Positions 1 through 9,380 of a stretch of DNA of 64,000 nucleotides are shown here, piece after piece (the first letter of the stretch is position 1; the number at the start of each line of letters is the position of its first letter). The notes beneath the pieces are model-generated. The model was not told where the DNA came from and did not search any database. It worked only from the letters and a program-made list of their open reading frames with translations. The translations under genes were made by a program, and so were the position numbers. The DNA is from Arcanobacterium haemolyticum (GTDB taxonomy: Bacteria; Actinomycetota; Actinomycetes; Actinomycetales; Actinomycetaceae): assembly GCA_021532125.1 (NCBI GenBank), contig JADYUX010000003.1, positions 234,676 to 298,675 of the forward strand, given 5' to 3'.

Positions 1-78
1 AACATCGGCGCTCCACACCATCGAGATCTCTGAATCCACACCACACTCGGCTCGGCGTTCACACAAGAAAGTAGGGAC

Positions 79-1869
79 ATGGCTCATCTGCTGGGGATCG
101 AGAACGTTCACCTCGAATACCCGACGAAGATCATCTTCGATTCGCTCACCCTCGGTATCGAGGAAGGCGAACGAATCGGAATCGTCGGTCGCAATGGCGA
201 CGGCAAATCCACCCTACTCGGAATCCTCGCCGGCACGCTCACACCGCAAGAAGGACGCGTCACCCGACGTGGCGGAGTGCGCCTCGGATTCCTCTCGCAA
301 ACCGATTCTCTGAGCGACGACGAAACCGTCGGGCACGCGATCGTTGGCGATACCGCCGATCACGTGTGGGCGTCCGATCCGAAGATCCGCTCCATCATCG
401 CGGGACTCGTTGCAGACCTCCCGTGGGACAAGAAGATCGGAGAGCTTTCCGGAGGCCAACGCCGTCGCGTCGCGCTCGCGGCCCTCCTGACCGGCGACTG
501 GGACATCATTATTCTCGACGAGCCCACCAACCACTTGGATATGGAAGCTATTGCGTGGCTCGCTGGGCACCTGAAAACTCGATGGACGAAGAACGACGGC
601 TGCCTCCTCGTCGTCACCCACGATCGCTGGTTCCTCGACGAAGTTTGCCTGAGTACCTGGGAAGTTCACGACGGAATCGTCGAGCCTTTTGAAGGCGGCT
701 ACGCCGCATATGTTCTCCAACGTGTCGAACGTGACCGTATCGCAGCCGCCACGGAAAGCAAACGCCAAAATCTCATGCGCAAAGAGCTTGCGTGGCTGAG
801 GCGCGGAGCTCCTGCCCGCACGTCCAAGCCACGGTTCCGTATTGAGGCGGCAAATGCCCTGATCGCCGATGTTCCGCCCGTGCGTGACAAAATCCAGCTC
901 CGGTCGTTGGCTGTGGCGCGGCTAGGAAAGACTGTCGTCGACCTTGAGGATGTCGGCGTGAGCTATGGCGATCACGAAGTCCTCCGCGACGTCACATGGA
1001 TGATCGGCCCAGGCGAACGCACCGGAATCCTCGGGGCGAACGGCGCGGGGAAATCAACGCTCCTTGGCCTCATCTGCGGTACCGTCGAGCCGACGAGCGG
1101 GCGGATCAAACGCGGAAAAACTGTCCGGATCGGCGTGCTTGATCAGCAATTCTCTCAGCTTGCGGAGATCGGCGACGAACGCGTGCGCGAAGTCCTTGCC
1201 CACACCAAAACCACCTTCAACGTGGATGGCAAAGATCTCACGCCCGCCCAGCTCCTCGAACGCCTCGGCTTCCAACGCGAACATCTGTCCACCTATGTTG
1301 GAGAGCTTTCCGGCGGGCAGAAGCGCCGACTTCAATTGCTCCTACTCCTGCTCGACGAACCCAACGTTATCGCCCTCGACGAGCCAACGAACGATGTCGA
1401 TGCCGACATGCTCGCCGCTCTCGAAGATCTTCTTGACTCGTGGCCCGGCACCCTTATTGTCGTCTCCCACGATCGCTACCTCGTCGAACGCGTCACTGAC
1501 CAGCAATACGCCGTGATCGATGGAGGCTTGCGTCATCTTCCTGGCGGGGTGGATGAATATCTCGCTCTCGCGGCTCGCGCTGGTGAATCCTCGTCGAATT
1601 CGAATGATGACAACCCAGCCGCCGAGGGCAGTACCAGCGAGATGAGTGGAGCCGAGCGGCGTGCCATCGAAAAAGAGGTCTCCGCTATCGACCGGAAGAT
1701 CGAGAAGCTTCGCAACCGCGCGGGGAAGATCCAGGACACGATGGCGACCTTTGACACGAGTGACTACGAGGGACTCGGGAAACTGAACGATGAGCTTCGT
1801 AGCATCGACGACGAGATCGCGAGCCTTGAGGAAGAATGGCTCGAACTCTCGGAGAAGTTGGAAAGCTGA
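79..1869 (+). CDS. ABC-F family ATPase (ribosome-associated type)
   Basis: The 596-residue protein has two ABC ATPase domains in one chain and no membrane segment, the layout of the ABC-F family. The first domain has Walker A GRNGDGKST (about residues 38-46) and signature LSGGQRRR; the second has GANGAGKST and LSGGQKRRL. Both Walker B regions read LDEPTN. The region between the domains is the charged linker typical of ABC-F, and the last 70 residues (charged, Glu/Lys/Arg-rich) look like a coiled coil, as in Uup-type members. Known ABC-F proteins act on the ribosome, in translation or antibiotic protection; which one this is cannot be told from sequence. It converges on ispE. The start is the first ATG of the frame; a weak AGGG lies just before it. 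Confidence 0.93.
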   Translation: MAHLLGIENVHLEYPTKIIFDSLTLGIEEGERIGIVGRNGDGKSTLLGILAGTLTPQEGRVTRRGGVRLGFLSQTDSLSDDETVGHAIVGDTADHVWASDPKIRSIIAGLVADLPWDKKIGELSGGQRRRVALAALLTGDWDIIILDEPTNHLDMEAIAWLAGHLKTRWTKNDGCLLVVTHDRWFLDEVCLSTWEVHDGIVEPFEGGYAAYVLQRVERDRIAAATESKRQNLMRKELAWLRRGAPARTSKPRFRIEAANALIADVPPVRDKIQLRSLAVARLGKTVVDLEDVGVSYGDHEVLRDVTWMIGPGERTGILGANGAGKSTLLGLICGTVEPTSGRIKRGKTVRIGVLDQQFSQLAEIGDERVREVLAHTKTTFNVDGKDLTPAQLLERLGFQREHLSTYVGELSGGQKRRLQLLLLLLDEPNVIALDEPTNDVDADMLAALEDLLDSWPGTLIVVSHDRYLVERVTDQQYAVIDGGLRHLPGGVDEYLALAARAGESSSNSNDDNPAAEGSTSEMSGAERRAIEKEVSAIDRKIEKLRNRAGKIQDTMATFDTSDYEGLGKLNDELRSIDDEIASLEEEWLELSEKLES

Positions 1870-1955
1870 GGAACTGACCTCGACGCCTGGCATAGGCGGC
1901 ACCAGTGAGCGCCCGCCGCGAAGAACAGAGAAAACAATCCCTCGATTGACGGCAT

Positions 1956-2861
1956 CTACGGCCGGATATGGGTTCCTGCTGCCGGCCCGTTGACACGCAA
2001 TACCGTAAGTTCAGGTAACTCTCGTGAGAGTTTTCCTGCAATGACATCGGCTGTGGCAAAGTCGTCCGCAAGAACCGCGACCGACGGCCCTGATCCAGAC
2101 AGAAGCGCTTTCACACCGTACTGGCTTGCCGTGCGCACGACGGCGCGCACGTCGGGGCGGAGCGAGAACGCCGCCTCCTCAAGATCGTTGACCATGAGAG
2201 CGCCCTGAGTTTCGACGTCGCTCCCTTGGAGCGCCTCGCGCAGCTGCACTGTGTCAGCCACAAGTTCCTCGGATACTTTCTCGTACCCCATAATCGCGTC
2301 GAACTCTCGGAAAACGTCAGGTGTCGAAAGGCCATCGGGATGGGCGAGGATCACCCAACTGTGCATCGTTCCCGGGCGAATCGGCTCGAGCTTTTCACCA
2401 CGGCCACGCCCGTGTGCAAGCCCGCCGAGAATCGCGAAGGGAACATCGGAGCCAAGCTGAGCTCCAAGTTCAAGCAGCTCCCCCTGCGAAAGACCAAGCG
2501 ACCACAACTCATTGCACGCCACTAGCGTTCCGGCAGCATCTGCCGAGCCACCAGCCATGCCTCCCGCAACAGGGATGCGCTTAAGAATATGTAGATCAAC
2601 CCCATGCGTCACGCCGCAATGCTCACGGAGAAGATGGGCCGCCCGAACGGCGAGGTTCGACGAATCAGTGGGCAGATCTTCACCGAGTCCTTCGATCTGG
2701 AGAGCCACGTTGCCACTCGTGTTTTCTGTAGCCGTCACGTCGTCAAAAAGATCAAGCGACTCAAAAACTGTATCGAGCGGATGAAAACCATCGAGGCGCG
2801 GCGGGCCGACGCGCAGGGCGAGATTCACCTTAGCTGGAGCAGAGACTTTTACTTGACGCAC
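1956..2861 (-). CDS. ispE: 4-diphosphocytidyl-2-C-methyl-D-erythritol kinase
   Basis: This GHMP-family kinase phosphorylates CDP-methylerythritol in the non-mevalonate isoprenoid pathway. The N-terminus (SAPAKVNLALRVG) is the usual IspE start. The ATP-binding glycine/serine loop PVAGGMAGGSADAAG and a late GSGPSVAV motif are present, and 301 residues is normal. The GTG start has no Shine-Dalgarno, but a TAGACT box lies six bases upstream, so the mRNA is probably leaderless. Its neighbours, hemH upstream and rsmA further upstream, are on the same strand; rsmA-ispE proximity is common in actinobacteria, while a ferrochelatase between them is less usual. Confidence 0.95.
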   Translation of the reverse strand: MRQVKVSAPAKVNLALRVGPPRLDGFHPLDTVFESLDLFDDVTATENTSGNVALQIEGLGEDLPTDSSNLAVRAAHLLREHCGVTHGVDLHILKRIPVAGGMAGGSADAAGTLVACNELWSLGLSQGELLELGAQLGSDVPFAILGGLAHGRGRGEKLEPIRPGTMHSWVILAHPDGLSTPDVFREFDAIMGYEKVSEELVADTVQLREALQGSDVETQGALMVNDLEEAAFSLRPDVRAVVRTASQYGVKALLSGSGPSVAVLADDFATADVIAGKLSRELPELTVLRVNGPAAGTHIRP

Positions 2862-2955
2862 GAAGGAAGTCTACCGGTAGGTGCAGGTCGACGAAGACTC
2901 CACGCACACGACATAGATCACGCTTTCACGGCCTCGCTCGACGTTCCCGGGAGAG

Positions 2956-3996
2956 CTAGGCAACCCAGCCGCCAAGACCAATCCGCGCTTGCTCGTCGAG
3001 AGCGTCAATACAACCTGGTGTGTCATTGGCCCACGGAATATACGTAAAGTCCGTGCCTCCCGCTTCAAGGAATGTCTCTCGGTTGAGGCAGTTGATTTCT
3101 TCGAGCGTCTCCAAGCAGTCGGCGACGAAACCTGGGCAAACAACATCAACCCGGCGAGTTCCCGCCGCCCCGAGCTCGCTCATCGTGTCGATCGTGGCAG
3201 GGCCAATCCACGCGGCAGGGCCAAATACCGATTGGTAGCGAACCAGCATGTCCGACTCATGTAAGCCCAGGCGGACACGCAAGCTCTCCGATGTTGCTTC
3301 ACATTCACTGCGGTAAGGATCGCCAGCCTCATGCATCGCTTGAGGAATCGAATGGAAGGACAGAACGAGCTTGTCCCCACCGGCGAAGTCGGGACGTCCT
3401 CGCTCAGACCACGATCGCTCAATCGCCTGCGCTAAGGCCTCAATATATGACGGGGCTGTAGGGAACGAACGCACGGTACGTAACTCAAGCTGGTCACGTG
3501 CCCGCAACGTCCAGCGCGCCACTTCGTCGATCACCGTGCCTGCAGATGACGCCGCATACTGGGGATACGCGGGGAGGACGAGGACGCGCCGAGCACCCTG
3601 CGCGTAGACATCGTCAAGAACACCACCAATCGACGGGGCGCCGTAGCGCATTGCGATCTCAACACGGGCGATACCAGCCAAACATGCTCGAAGCTCGTCG
3701 CGTTGACGGAGCGACCAGTGCATAAGGGGCGAACCCTCGTCGTACCAAATCGTCGCGTACTTCTGAGCGGATGCACGCGGGCGCACACGTAAAATAATGC
3801 CTTCAAGGATCGGCCGCCAGATGGCCGGATGCGTTTCAATCACGCGGCGATCGCTCAAAAACTCGCGGAGGAACGGGCGAACGGCCTTCGCTGTGGGAGC
3901 TTCCGGCGTTCCGAGATTGACAAGGAGGACGACCGGGAGCTTCGCATCAGCAGCCGTCACACTTGGCGACATCTTTGGCGACATTTTTTCAGGCAT
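2956..3996 (-). CDS. hemH: ferrochelatase
   Basis: The 346-residue protein inserts iron into a porphyrin. The conserved catalytic His is in LSFHSIP and the partner Glu in ADCLETLEEI. The N-terminal block LVNLGTPEAP, the segment EFLSDRRVIE and the stretch around QSVFGPAAWIGP resemble the protoporphyrin-type ferrochelatases of proteobacteria more than the coproporphyrin-type enzymes of most actinobacteria; this is judged by eye. No other heme genes are in the window. The start ATG has a TAGAGT box six bases upstream and no Shine-Dalgarno, suggesting a leaderless transcript; a second ATG lies four codons in. Confidence 0.93.
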   Translation of the reverse strand: MPEKMSPKMSPSVTAADAKLPVVLLVNLGTPEAPTAKAVRPFLREFLSDRRVIETHPAIWRPILEGIILRVRPRASAQKYATIWYDEGSPLMHWSLRQRDELRACLAGIARVEIAMRYGAPSIGGVLDDVYAQGARRVLVLPAYPQYAASSAGTVIDEVARWTLRARDQLELRTVRSFPTAPSYIEALAQAIERSWSERGRPDFAGGDKLVLSFHSIPQAMHEAGDPYRSECEATSESLRVRLGLHESDMLVRYQSVFGPAAWIGPATIDTMSELGAAGTRRVDVVCPGFVADCLETLEEINCLNRETFLEAGGTDFTYIPWANDTPGCIDALDEQARIGLGGWVA

Positions 3997-4148
3997 GAGT
4001 GAACTCTACCGCCAAGAACGTCACACACAGCAAATCCAACGCTCACTGCTGCGCAGAATACCGCAACATTCACGCCAGCGAAGCTACCGCATCCCACGAG
4101 CGACAGAGAGACTCACTTAGCGACACCACCGTCGCTAACACCGTAACT

Positions 4149-5036
4149 CTAGGACGCCTGAGCAGCCTGCGCAATCGCGACGAAATCCATGATGCCCAGC
4201 TTTTCACCTCGAAGACTCGGATCAATTCCCGCAGCTCGAAGAATCTCCTCCGCCCGCGCCGGCGAACCAGCCCACGACGCCAAAGCCGCCCGCAACGTCT
4301 TTCGACGCTGAGCAAACGCCGCATCCACGACCGCGAACACCGCCTCGCGATCTGCGTCCGGCTCCTTACGCCGCCGCAGTTCCACAAGCGCCGAATCAAC
4401 GTTAGGCTCTGGCCAGAACACGTGACGAGAAACCTTCGCCCCACGCGAGGCTTGCGCATACCACGCCGCCTTCACCGAGGGAACACCATACGTTCGCGAA
4501 CCCGGCTGCGCCGCGAGACGATCAGCCACCTCCGCCTGAACCATAACAAGGACACTCTCCAGGCTCGGCAACACGTCCAGCAGCGTAAGAATCACGGGGA
4601 CAGCCACGTTGTACGGAAGATTCGCTACAAGAGCCGTCGGTTCGTACACCGCCACACCCGACGCAGACGGCACCGCCAAATCCTCAGGACCACGCACGAG
4701 CATCGCATCGCGCAGCACCACCGCGAACCGGTCGCGCGCTTGTGACATACGCGCCTCGATCGTCGTCGGTAATTCCCCCGCGAGCACAGGATCGATCTCT
4801 ACCGCCGAAACGTAGGCACCAACCTCCAATAGAGCGAGCGTCAACGACCCAAGGCCGGGCCCAACCTCAAGAACTCGATCCCCCTCGCCTATACCTGCAT
4901 CACGAACAATTCGACGAACAGTGCCAGCATCGTGAACAAAATTCTGCCCCAGCGTTTTCGTCGGGCGTACGCCCAACTTTGCAGCCAGCTCACGAATTTG
5001 GACCGGCCCCAGAAGTCCTTGTGATTGCTCGTTCAT
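4149..5036 (-). CDS. rsmA: 16S rRNA (adenine1518-N6/adenine1519-N6)-dimethyltransferase
   Basis: RsmA (KsgA) dimethylates two adenines near the 3' end of 16S rRNA. The SAM-binding loop [12 protein letters not shown] and the catalytic NLPYNVAV motif are both present, and the N-terminal TLGQNFVHD is typical. The frame stays open to 5198, inside rpfB, but that extension is arginine-rich and unlike the family; the ATG at 5036 gives the usual N-terminus. Another ATG at 5051 adds five residues. A stem-loop separates it from rpfB, the next gene upstream on the same strand. Confidence 0.92.
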   Translation of the reverse strand: MNEQSQGLLGPVQIRELAAKLGVRPTKTLGQNFVHDAGTVRRIVRDAGIGEGDRVLEVGPGLGSLTLALLEVGAYVSAVEIDPVLAGELPTTIEARMSQARDRFAVVLRDAMLVRGPEDLAVPSASGVAVYEPTALVANLPYNVAVPVILTLLDVLPSLESVLVMVQAEVADRLAAQPGSRTYGVPSVKAAWYAQASRGAKVSRHVFWPEPNVDSALVELRRRKEPDADREAVFAVVDAAFAQRRKTLRAALASWAGSPARAEEILRAAGIDPSLRGEKLGIMDFVAIAQAAQAS

Positions 5037-5058
5037 CTCCACGTTGCCCATTAGACCA

Positions 5059-5089
5059 GTAAGCGGGCCGGAAGTTCCAGCCCGCTTAC
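5059..5089. other. stem-loop between rpfB and rsmA
   Basis: A perfect 10-bp inverted repeat (GTAAGCGGGC / GCCCGCTTAC) with an 11-base loop lies in the 88-bp gap between the rpfB stop and the rsmA start. No T-run follows it on the minus strand, so it is not a classical intrinsic terminator. It may limit read-through or protect an mRNA end. Confidence 0.5.
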
Positions 5090-5124
5090 CAAAAACTGCG
5101 ATGTTACTCTGCCTGAACCCCGGC

Positions 5125-6387
5125 TCAGTACCAGCCCTTCGACTGGAACGACGCCCACGCGTTACATGGGGTGCCATATCGACCCGCGATGTAACCAAGC
5201 CCCCACGTAATCTGTGTAGCCGGGTTCGTCTGCCAGTCGGCTCCCGCCGAAGCCATCTTTGAACCGGGAAGCGCCTGAGGAATTCCGTATGCGCCCGAAG
5301 GGTTAGCTGCCGTCGTGCTCCACCCAGATTCCTTATTCCACAGGTTCACGAGGCAAGAGAACTGATCATCGCCCCATCCGCGAGAGGCGAGCATATTGTA
5401 GGCAATTTGTTGGGCTTCACCGGCAGGAACCGCCACTGCAGCCGAACCGGATGTTGCCGCCGCTTCAGCCGCGGGAGTTTCCTTCGTTCCAACGCTCACA
5501 ACCTCGTCGACACGAGGGGTCGTTGTCGCTGAAATAACGAGGCGGCGAGAAACTTCGTGGCCATTCTCGTACGTCACTTCGTACGTATTCGTCATGACGC
5601 CATCGACACCAGCCGTCGTCACTTGCTTTGTTCCCTTCGCAAGGTTGTCATCCTCAACCTCGCTGGACTGATGCGGGTCGGTGACCTGCTCGGATACACG
5701 CTGTGTCTCGACGCGCGTCACCGCAATCTTCGCGCCATTGAGAATCGGGGCAGCCATAGCTGCGGATACACGATCATCCGCATCGACGACGATACCCGCC
5801 TCGGCGAGTGCCGCCGCCAGCGTGGGCTGCGATGAGGTGATCTCGCGGTCCTCGCCATCCACGGAGACTGTGAACGTGACTGCAGTCGGATCAACCGTCG
5901 CCTCGTCGGACAGCGACGCGAGACGAGCTGTGGAAGCATCGGCACTACTGGAGGAACCGGCCGTTGCTGCGTACACCGACAACGCCGACGCTACAACGAC
6001 GAGAGCGGCCGTAGCGGTGCGTGAACGACGAGGTAGCCACCAGCGGCTCTTGCGGGGCGAGGAAGCTGGCTTCGACCAATCACCTGACGTGTCATACGCA
6101 GCGACACCGGCGTGCGCGAGGGGCGTATCACGAGTGACGGGTTCCGTTGAAACCTCGCGTCCATCTGTGCCTGCGGCGCCACGCAGCTCGCCTGCCACAG
6201 CGGCGGCCTGGAGATCTGCACGCAGAACATCGATTGCCGGAACGGCATTCTTCGGATCTTGGCGCGCAGCGAGTTCCGCACGCAGACGATCCATTTCGAG
6301 ACGGTTGAGTGCGCGGCGTGAGATAGCACGGCGCTCGTGTGAGCGAGCTACGTATGCCGAATCAGCCGGTCCGGAGTGTCGTCCCAA
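5125..6387 (-). CDS. RpfB-like G5-domain cell-wall hydrolase
   Basis: The 420-residue protein has a basic, cytoplasmic-looking N-terminus, one membrane segment near residues 122-140, a DUF348-like segment ([15 protein letters not shown]), a G5 domain (about residues 235-300) and a C-terminal lysozyme/transglycosylase-like domain. That domain shows LWNKESGW with the presumed catalytic Glu, [17 protein letters not shown] and a paired Cys. This is the RpfB or resuscitation-promoting layout seen in Actinomycetaceae, where the terminal domain is SLT-like. It probably cleaves peptidoglycan at the cell surface. The start is TTG, supported by GGAGG six bases upstream. A promoter and a structured leader of about 160 nt precede it. 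rsmA lies downstream. Confidence 0.88.
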   Translation of the reverse strand: MGRHSGPADSAYVARSHERRAISRRALNRLEMDRLRAELAARQDPKNAVPAIDVLRADLQAAAVAGELRGAAGTDGREVSTEPVTRDTPLAHAGVAAYDTSGDWSKPASSPRKSRWWLPRRSRTATAALVVVASALSVYAATAGSSSSADASTARLASLSDEATVDPTAVTFTVSVDGEDREITSSQPTLAAALAEAGIVVDADDRVSAAMAAPILNGAKIAVTRVETQRVSEQVTDPHQSSEVEDDNLAKGTKQVTTAGVDGVMTNTYEVTYENGHEVSRRLVISATTTPRVDEVVSVGTKETPAAEAAATSGSAAVAVPAGEAQQIAYNMLASRGWGDDQFSCLVNLWNKESGWSTTAANPSGAYGIPQALPGSKMASAGADWQTNPATQITWGLGYIAGRYGTPCNAWASFQSKGWY

Positions 6388-6546
6388 CTACTTCCTCCAT
6401 GTGTTGCACAGCGCGGGGCATGCCCGTTGCGAGATCGTTCAGCTCAGCACGAGAGCAGTGATGAGCCGGTTAAACTCGCCGCCGTTATGTGGGGTGCAAC
6501 CCCACTCGATGACTTTGGCTCTCACCCACAGGTTCAAGCACTAAAT
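6388..6546 (-). promoter_or_regulatory. long structured 5' leader of the rpfB-like gene (candidate riboswitch)
   Basis: If transcription starts near 6546, the leader is about 160 nt. Its RNA can fold into a closing helix (GUGA-GAGCC with GGCUC-A-UCAC) around a GUGGGGU/ACCCCAC hairpin, followed by a GCUC/GAGC hairpin. Actinobacterial rpf-type genes often carry a cyclic-di-AMP (ydaO-type) riboswitch; the segment around CTGAGCTGAAC is only loosely like its conserved part, and the core GGGGA element is not evident. The element type is therefore unassigned. Confidence 0.4.
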
Positions 6547-6552
6547 AACAAA

Positions 6553-6581
6553 CGTATACCGAGTGTAACCATTTTGTGACA
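6553..6581 (-). promoter_or_regulatory. putative promoter of the rpfB-like gene
   Basis: On the minus strand TGTCAC (6576-6581) and TATACG (6553-6558) are separated by 17 bases, fitting a sigma-A-type promoter with a moderate -35. It points at rpfB and would start the long leader. Confidence 0.45.
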
Positions 6582-6894
6582 TTTGGGCCAAAGGAACGTA
6601 GCGAAGGTTACACACCTTCCCCGCGCGCCACCCTTGAGTTTTCGGCCAACCTGCGCGGTTTCAGGTTGCCAGCAGAATTTTCGGTGCACCGGGAATCTCC
6701 ACGCCGAATTCTGATAGTCAGCTGGCATTAAGCTGACCGCCAGATGAGCGACTCATGTCGAATACGACGACACCGACACCCGCCCTCGTCGCCATAAAAT
6801 CCTTATCTTCAGCGGAATCCCGCCACTCACGGGCAAGCGAAAGGCCCACACTCCTCGTCGACGATCAATAGCGCATCCTGTTATCGTCGACGTT

Positions 6895-8175
6895 ATGAGT
6901 GAAGTCCCTGAGACAGCCGGCAGCACACCGGCCCCCAACACCGCCATGGCGCCCACACCAACGGACGCTAATCCGGCGGCACCCAGCACGCCGCCAGGAA
7001 ACACCGTCGACGAAACCGCATCGACGACGCCCACGCATACGAGCAAAGTGCCCCGGTCCGAAGGCAACGAGAACGTAGAAGTTCCGCCCGTGTCCAACGC
7101 TCCAGCGCCGGCCAGCGCTGTACCATCGCCCGGCACAGCACCCGCCAACGAAGCAGCATCGCCCAGCGCGGCACCCCGACGCCGCGACTCCCTCGCGCGT
7201 CAGTTCGGATTCCTCGGCGCTGGAATCGTGTGCCTCGCCCTCATCGTCGCGGGAATGTTCCTCCCGTATTTCCGCTCGGAAACGTACGAAGGCGCCCACC
7301 TGGCGAGCGTCTCAATCGTCAACGGTTCGAGCGGGGAAGATTCACTTCTTTTCGTCTCGACGACGATCATTACCGCCATTGCATTGCTCATCCAGGCCGC
7401 AGGCACTCGTGTTGCTCGCGCGCTACGGTATGCCGCGAGCGCCCTTCCACTCCTCAGCGCCGGTGTTCTTCTGGGCTTCCTTGGATTTAATCTCGAACCG
7501 AGCAGCAACATTATGGCGGCGCTCGCTGACGATGGCGCCTCATGGTACCGAGGTGCGGGCTTTTGGCTTATCGCTCTTGGAGCCGTATGCCTCATCGTGT
7601 TGAGCATTGCTTTCGTCGTGGCGACGATGAGGTCGTCAAGAGACAACGACGTGCCCGACTTCGCGTACAGCTACGGTCAGCCCGGAGGCGCTCCAGCTTT
7701 CGGCCCCCGCCCAGTGATGGGAGAGCCATTTGGCCAGCAAGCATATCCGCATATGCCTCCCGCCCCGCAGCGAGGCATGCACGCATATGGCCCGGCGCGC
7801 GAGCCGTACAGACAGCCGGGTTTCCCGCAGCAGCAACCGCAGGCCTTCCAGCCTCCCCGGTTCGGGCAAGCGGGTCACCCAGGTCGGCCCCAGCCATTCC
7901 AGCGCCCGGTCCTGCCGCCTCAGTCCATGCCACCTCAGCAGAGTGCCGCCTATCAGGGGCTTGTGCCCCCGATGCCGTATCCGGCTCAGCCGCAGCGATA
8001 CGCGCAGCCGGTGCAGCCTCCCATGCAGCCCATGCAGCCTCCCGTGCCGCAGGTGCAGCAGCCGCGACCATATAACCCGCAGCCGCAAGCCCCTGCGTAC
8101 GGTCAGCATCCGGCACCGCAGCAGGAACCTACGAATCCGAACGTGGCACGCGGACAGGACGAACCTCAGCAGTAG
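6895..8175 (+). CDS. membrane protein with Pro/Gln-rich tail, function unknown
   Basis: I do not recognise a family. The 426 residues divide into a disordered Ala/Pro/Thr-rich N-terminus (about 1-98), a core with roughly four hydrophobic segments (about 105-260) and a tail of about 160 residues rich in Pro, Gln and Tyr, with repeated QPP, MQP and PQ steps. The tail is probably cytoplasmic and disordered. The gene lies alone on the plus strand between rpfB and tatD, both on the minus strand, and ends in a strong terminator. A TATCGT box seven bases before the ATG and the lack of a Shine-Dalgarno suggest a leaderless mRNA. Confidence 0.8.
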   Translation: MSEVPETAGSTPAPNTAMAPTPTDANPAAPSTPPGNTVDETASTTPTHTSKVPRSEGNENVEVPPVSNAPAPASAVPSPGTAPANEAASPSAAPRRRDSLARQFGFLGAGIVCLALIVAGMFLPYFRSETYEGAHLASVSIVNGSSGEDSLLFVSTTIITAIALLIQAAGTRVARALRYAASALPLLSAGVLLGFLGFNLEPSSNIMAALADDGASWYRGAGFWLIALGAVCLIVLSIAFVVATMRSSRDNDVPDFAYSYGQPGGAPAFGPRPVMGEPFGQQAYPHMPPAPQRGMHAYGPAREPYRQPGFPQQQPQAFQPPRFGQAGHPGRPQPFQRPVLPPQSMPPQQSAAYQGLVPPMPYPAQPQRYAQPVQPPMQPMQPPVPQVQQPRPYNPQPQAPAYGQHPAPQQEPTNPNVARGQDEPQQ

Positions 8176-8189
8176 CTCGATGCAGCACA

Positions 8190-8227
8190 ACGGGTGGCGT
8201 GGTCAATGACCACGCCACCCGTCTTTT
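8190..8227 (+). terminator. intrinsic terminator after the Pro/Gln-tail membrane protein
   Basis: A GC-rich stem of about 14-16 bp (ACGGGTGGCGTGG paired with CCACGCCACCCGT) with a very short loop is followed by CTTTTCT. Confidence 0.85.
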
Positions 8228-8260
8228 CTCAACCTGTACGGTATCGTCACTCCGGCTGGG

Positions 8261-9202
8261 CTACACTCCGTACACGTCTCGCGTGTTAGCGTCTAGGCGC
8301 TCACACCAGGATTCGAGGCTTACACCGCGCAACTCCGCCTGGAACCGTGCCGTGTACGCCGATGCGTACGCTGCGTTCGGATGTCCACGCCACGGCACGG
8401 GAGTCAGGTACGGGGCATCCGTCTCCACAAGAATCAGCTCCTCCGGCATCGCGAGGAACGCCCGACGCAAAAACTCGTTCGCCGGATAGGTGATCGGGCC
8501 GGCGAAACTCGCGTACCAGCCTTCCTCGGCGCAGATACGAGCCATATCCTCGTCTCCAGAAAAACAATGGAACACAGTCCGCTCGGGCGCGCCCACCTCA
8601 CGTAGCACTCGAATGCAGTCCTCGTGAGCTTCTCGATCGTGGATCTGGAGGGGAAGATCGAGCTGCTTTGCGAGGTCGATATGCATTTTGAACGATTCGA
8701 TCTGGGCTGCCTTGCCGGCCTCCGCGGTGCGGAAGTAGTCGAGCCCTGTCTCTCCGATTGCGACAACTGCGTTCGATCTCGCGAGGTCGGCCACCATATT
8801 CACAGCATCTTCAAGTGAATACTCTCGGTGCCACGGGTCGAGGCCGTGAGCCAAGCCGTCTGGTGCTTCGTCGGTAATCCCGCAATGGAGCGGGGCGTCA
8901 TTCGGGTGGATCGCGATTGCAGCGGAAACCTGCCCTGGGAATCGTTCGGCGAGTTCGACAGTGGGTGCGAGGGTCGGAATCTCGCAGCCGCATGTGATCG
9001 CGTGTCGAACGTTCGCAGCCGCCATACGCTCGACGATTCCCGCAGCATTGAGTGGCTGCGGCTTGTCTCCATCCTCGACGACGCCGTAATCCTCGGGATG
9101 CTGTTCACCGCGCACGGGCATATGCGTGTGGTTGTCGACGATTGGATGCGGCAAAGCTTCCGGGATATCCGGATAGATATGGCGTTTACGCCTATTGCTC
9201 AC
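8261..9202 (-). CDS. tatD: TatD family metal-dependent hydrolase (DNase-like)
   Basis: TatD-type enzymes are TIM-barrel metallohydrolases acting as DNases or in quality control. Metal-ligand motifs are visible: DNHTHMP (HxH), GETGLDYF (Glu), IHDRE (His), VFHCFSG and ETDAPYLTP (Asp). The frame is open upstream to 9418 across the metG terminator, but the GTG at 9202 has AAGGA six bases before it and gives 313 residues. It lies just downstream of metG, a common actinobacterial arrangement. Confidence 0.92.
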   Translation of the reverse strand: MSNRRKRHIYPDIPEALPHPIVDNHTHMPVRGEQHPEDYGVVEDGDKPQPLNAAGIVERMAAANVRHAITCGCEIPTLAPTVELAERFPGQVSAAIAIHPNDAPLHCGITDEAPDGLAHGLDPWHREYSLEDAVNMVADLARSNAVVAIGETGLDYFRTAEAGKAAQIESFKMHIDLAKQLDLPLQIHDREAHEDCIRVLREVGAPERTVFHCFSGDEDMARICAEEGWYASFAGPITYPANEFLRRAFLAMPEELILVETDAPYLTPVPWRGHPNAAYASAYTARFQAELRGVSLESWCERLDANTRDVYGV

Positions 9203-9320
9203 GCTCGTTCCTTCCTCTCCCCTTATGTGCCCGCCACGTAGGATAACGGCGCTTGGACGGGTAACAGCCGGCGCTTGGACGGGCTGGCTGTCGGCGTAAC
9301 GGCCGCCAGCATTCGACATT

Positions 9321-9361
9321 AACAGGCGCCCACCTGGTCGTAGCCACGGTGGGCGCCTGTT
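9321..9361 (-). terminator. terminator hairpin after metG
   Basis: A perfect 14-bp stem (AACAGGCGCCCACC / GGTGGGCGCCTGTT) with a 13-base loop lies 20 bp after the metG stop. The T-run is weak on the minus strand (TTAAT) and better on the plus strand, so it may act both ways. Just beyond it, 9247-9290 holds two direct copies of GGCGCTTGGACGGG. Confidence 0.7.
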
Positions 9362-9380
9362 TTGTTGGCGGTTAGTGCTT

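Noticed and set aside
5037..5198. Longer rsmA start
   Set aside because: The extension overlaps rpfB and the stem-loop and does not resemble RsmA N-termini.
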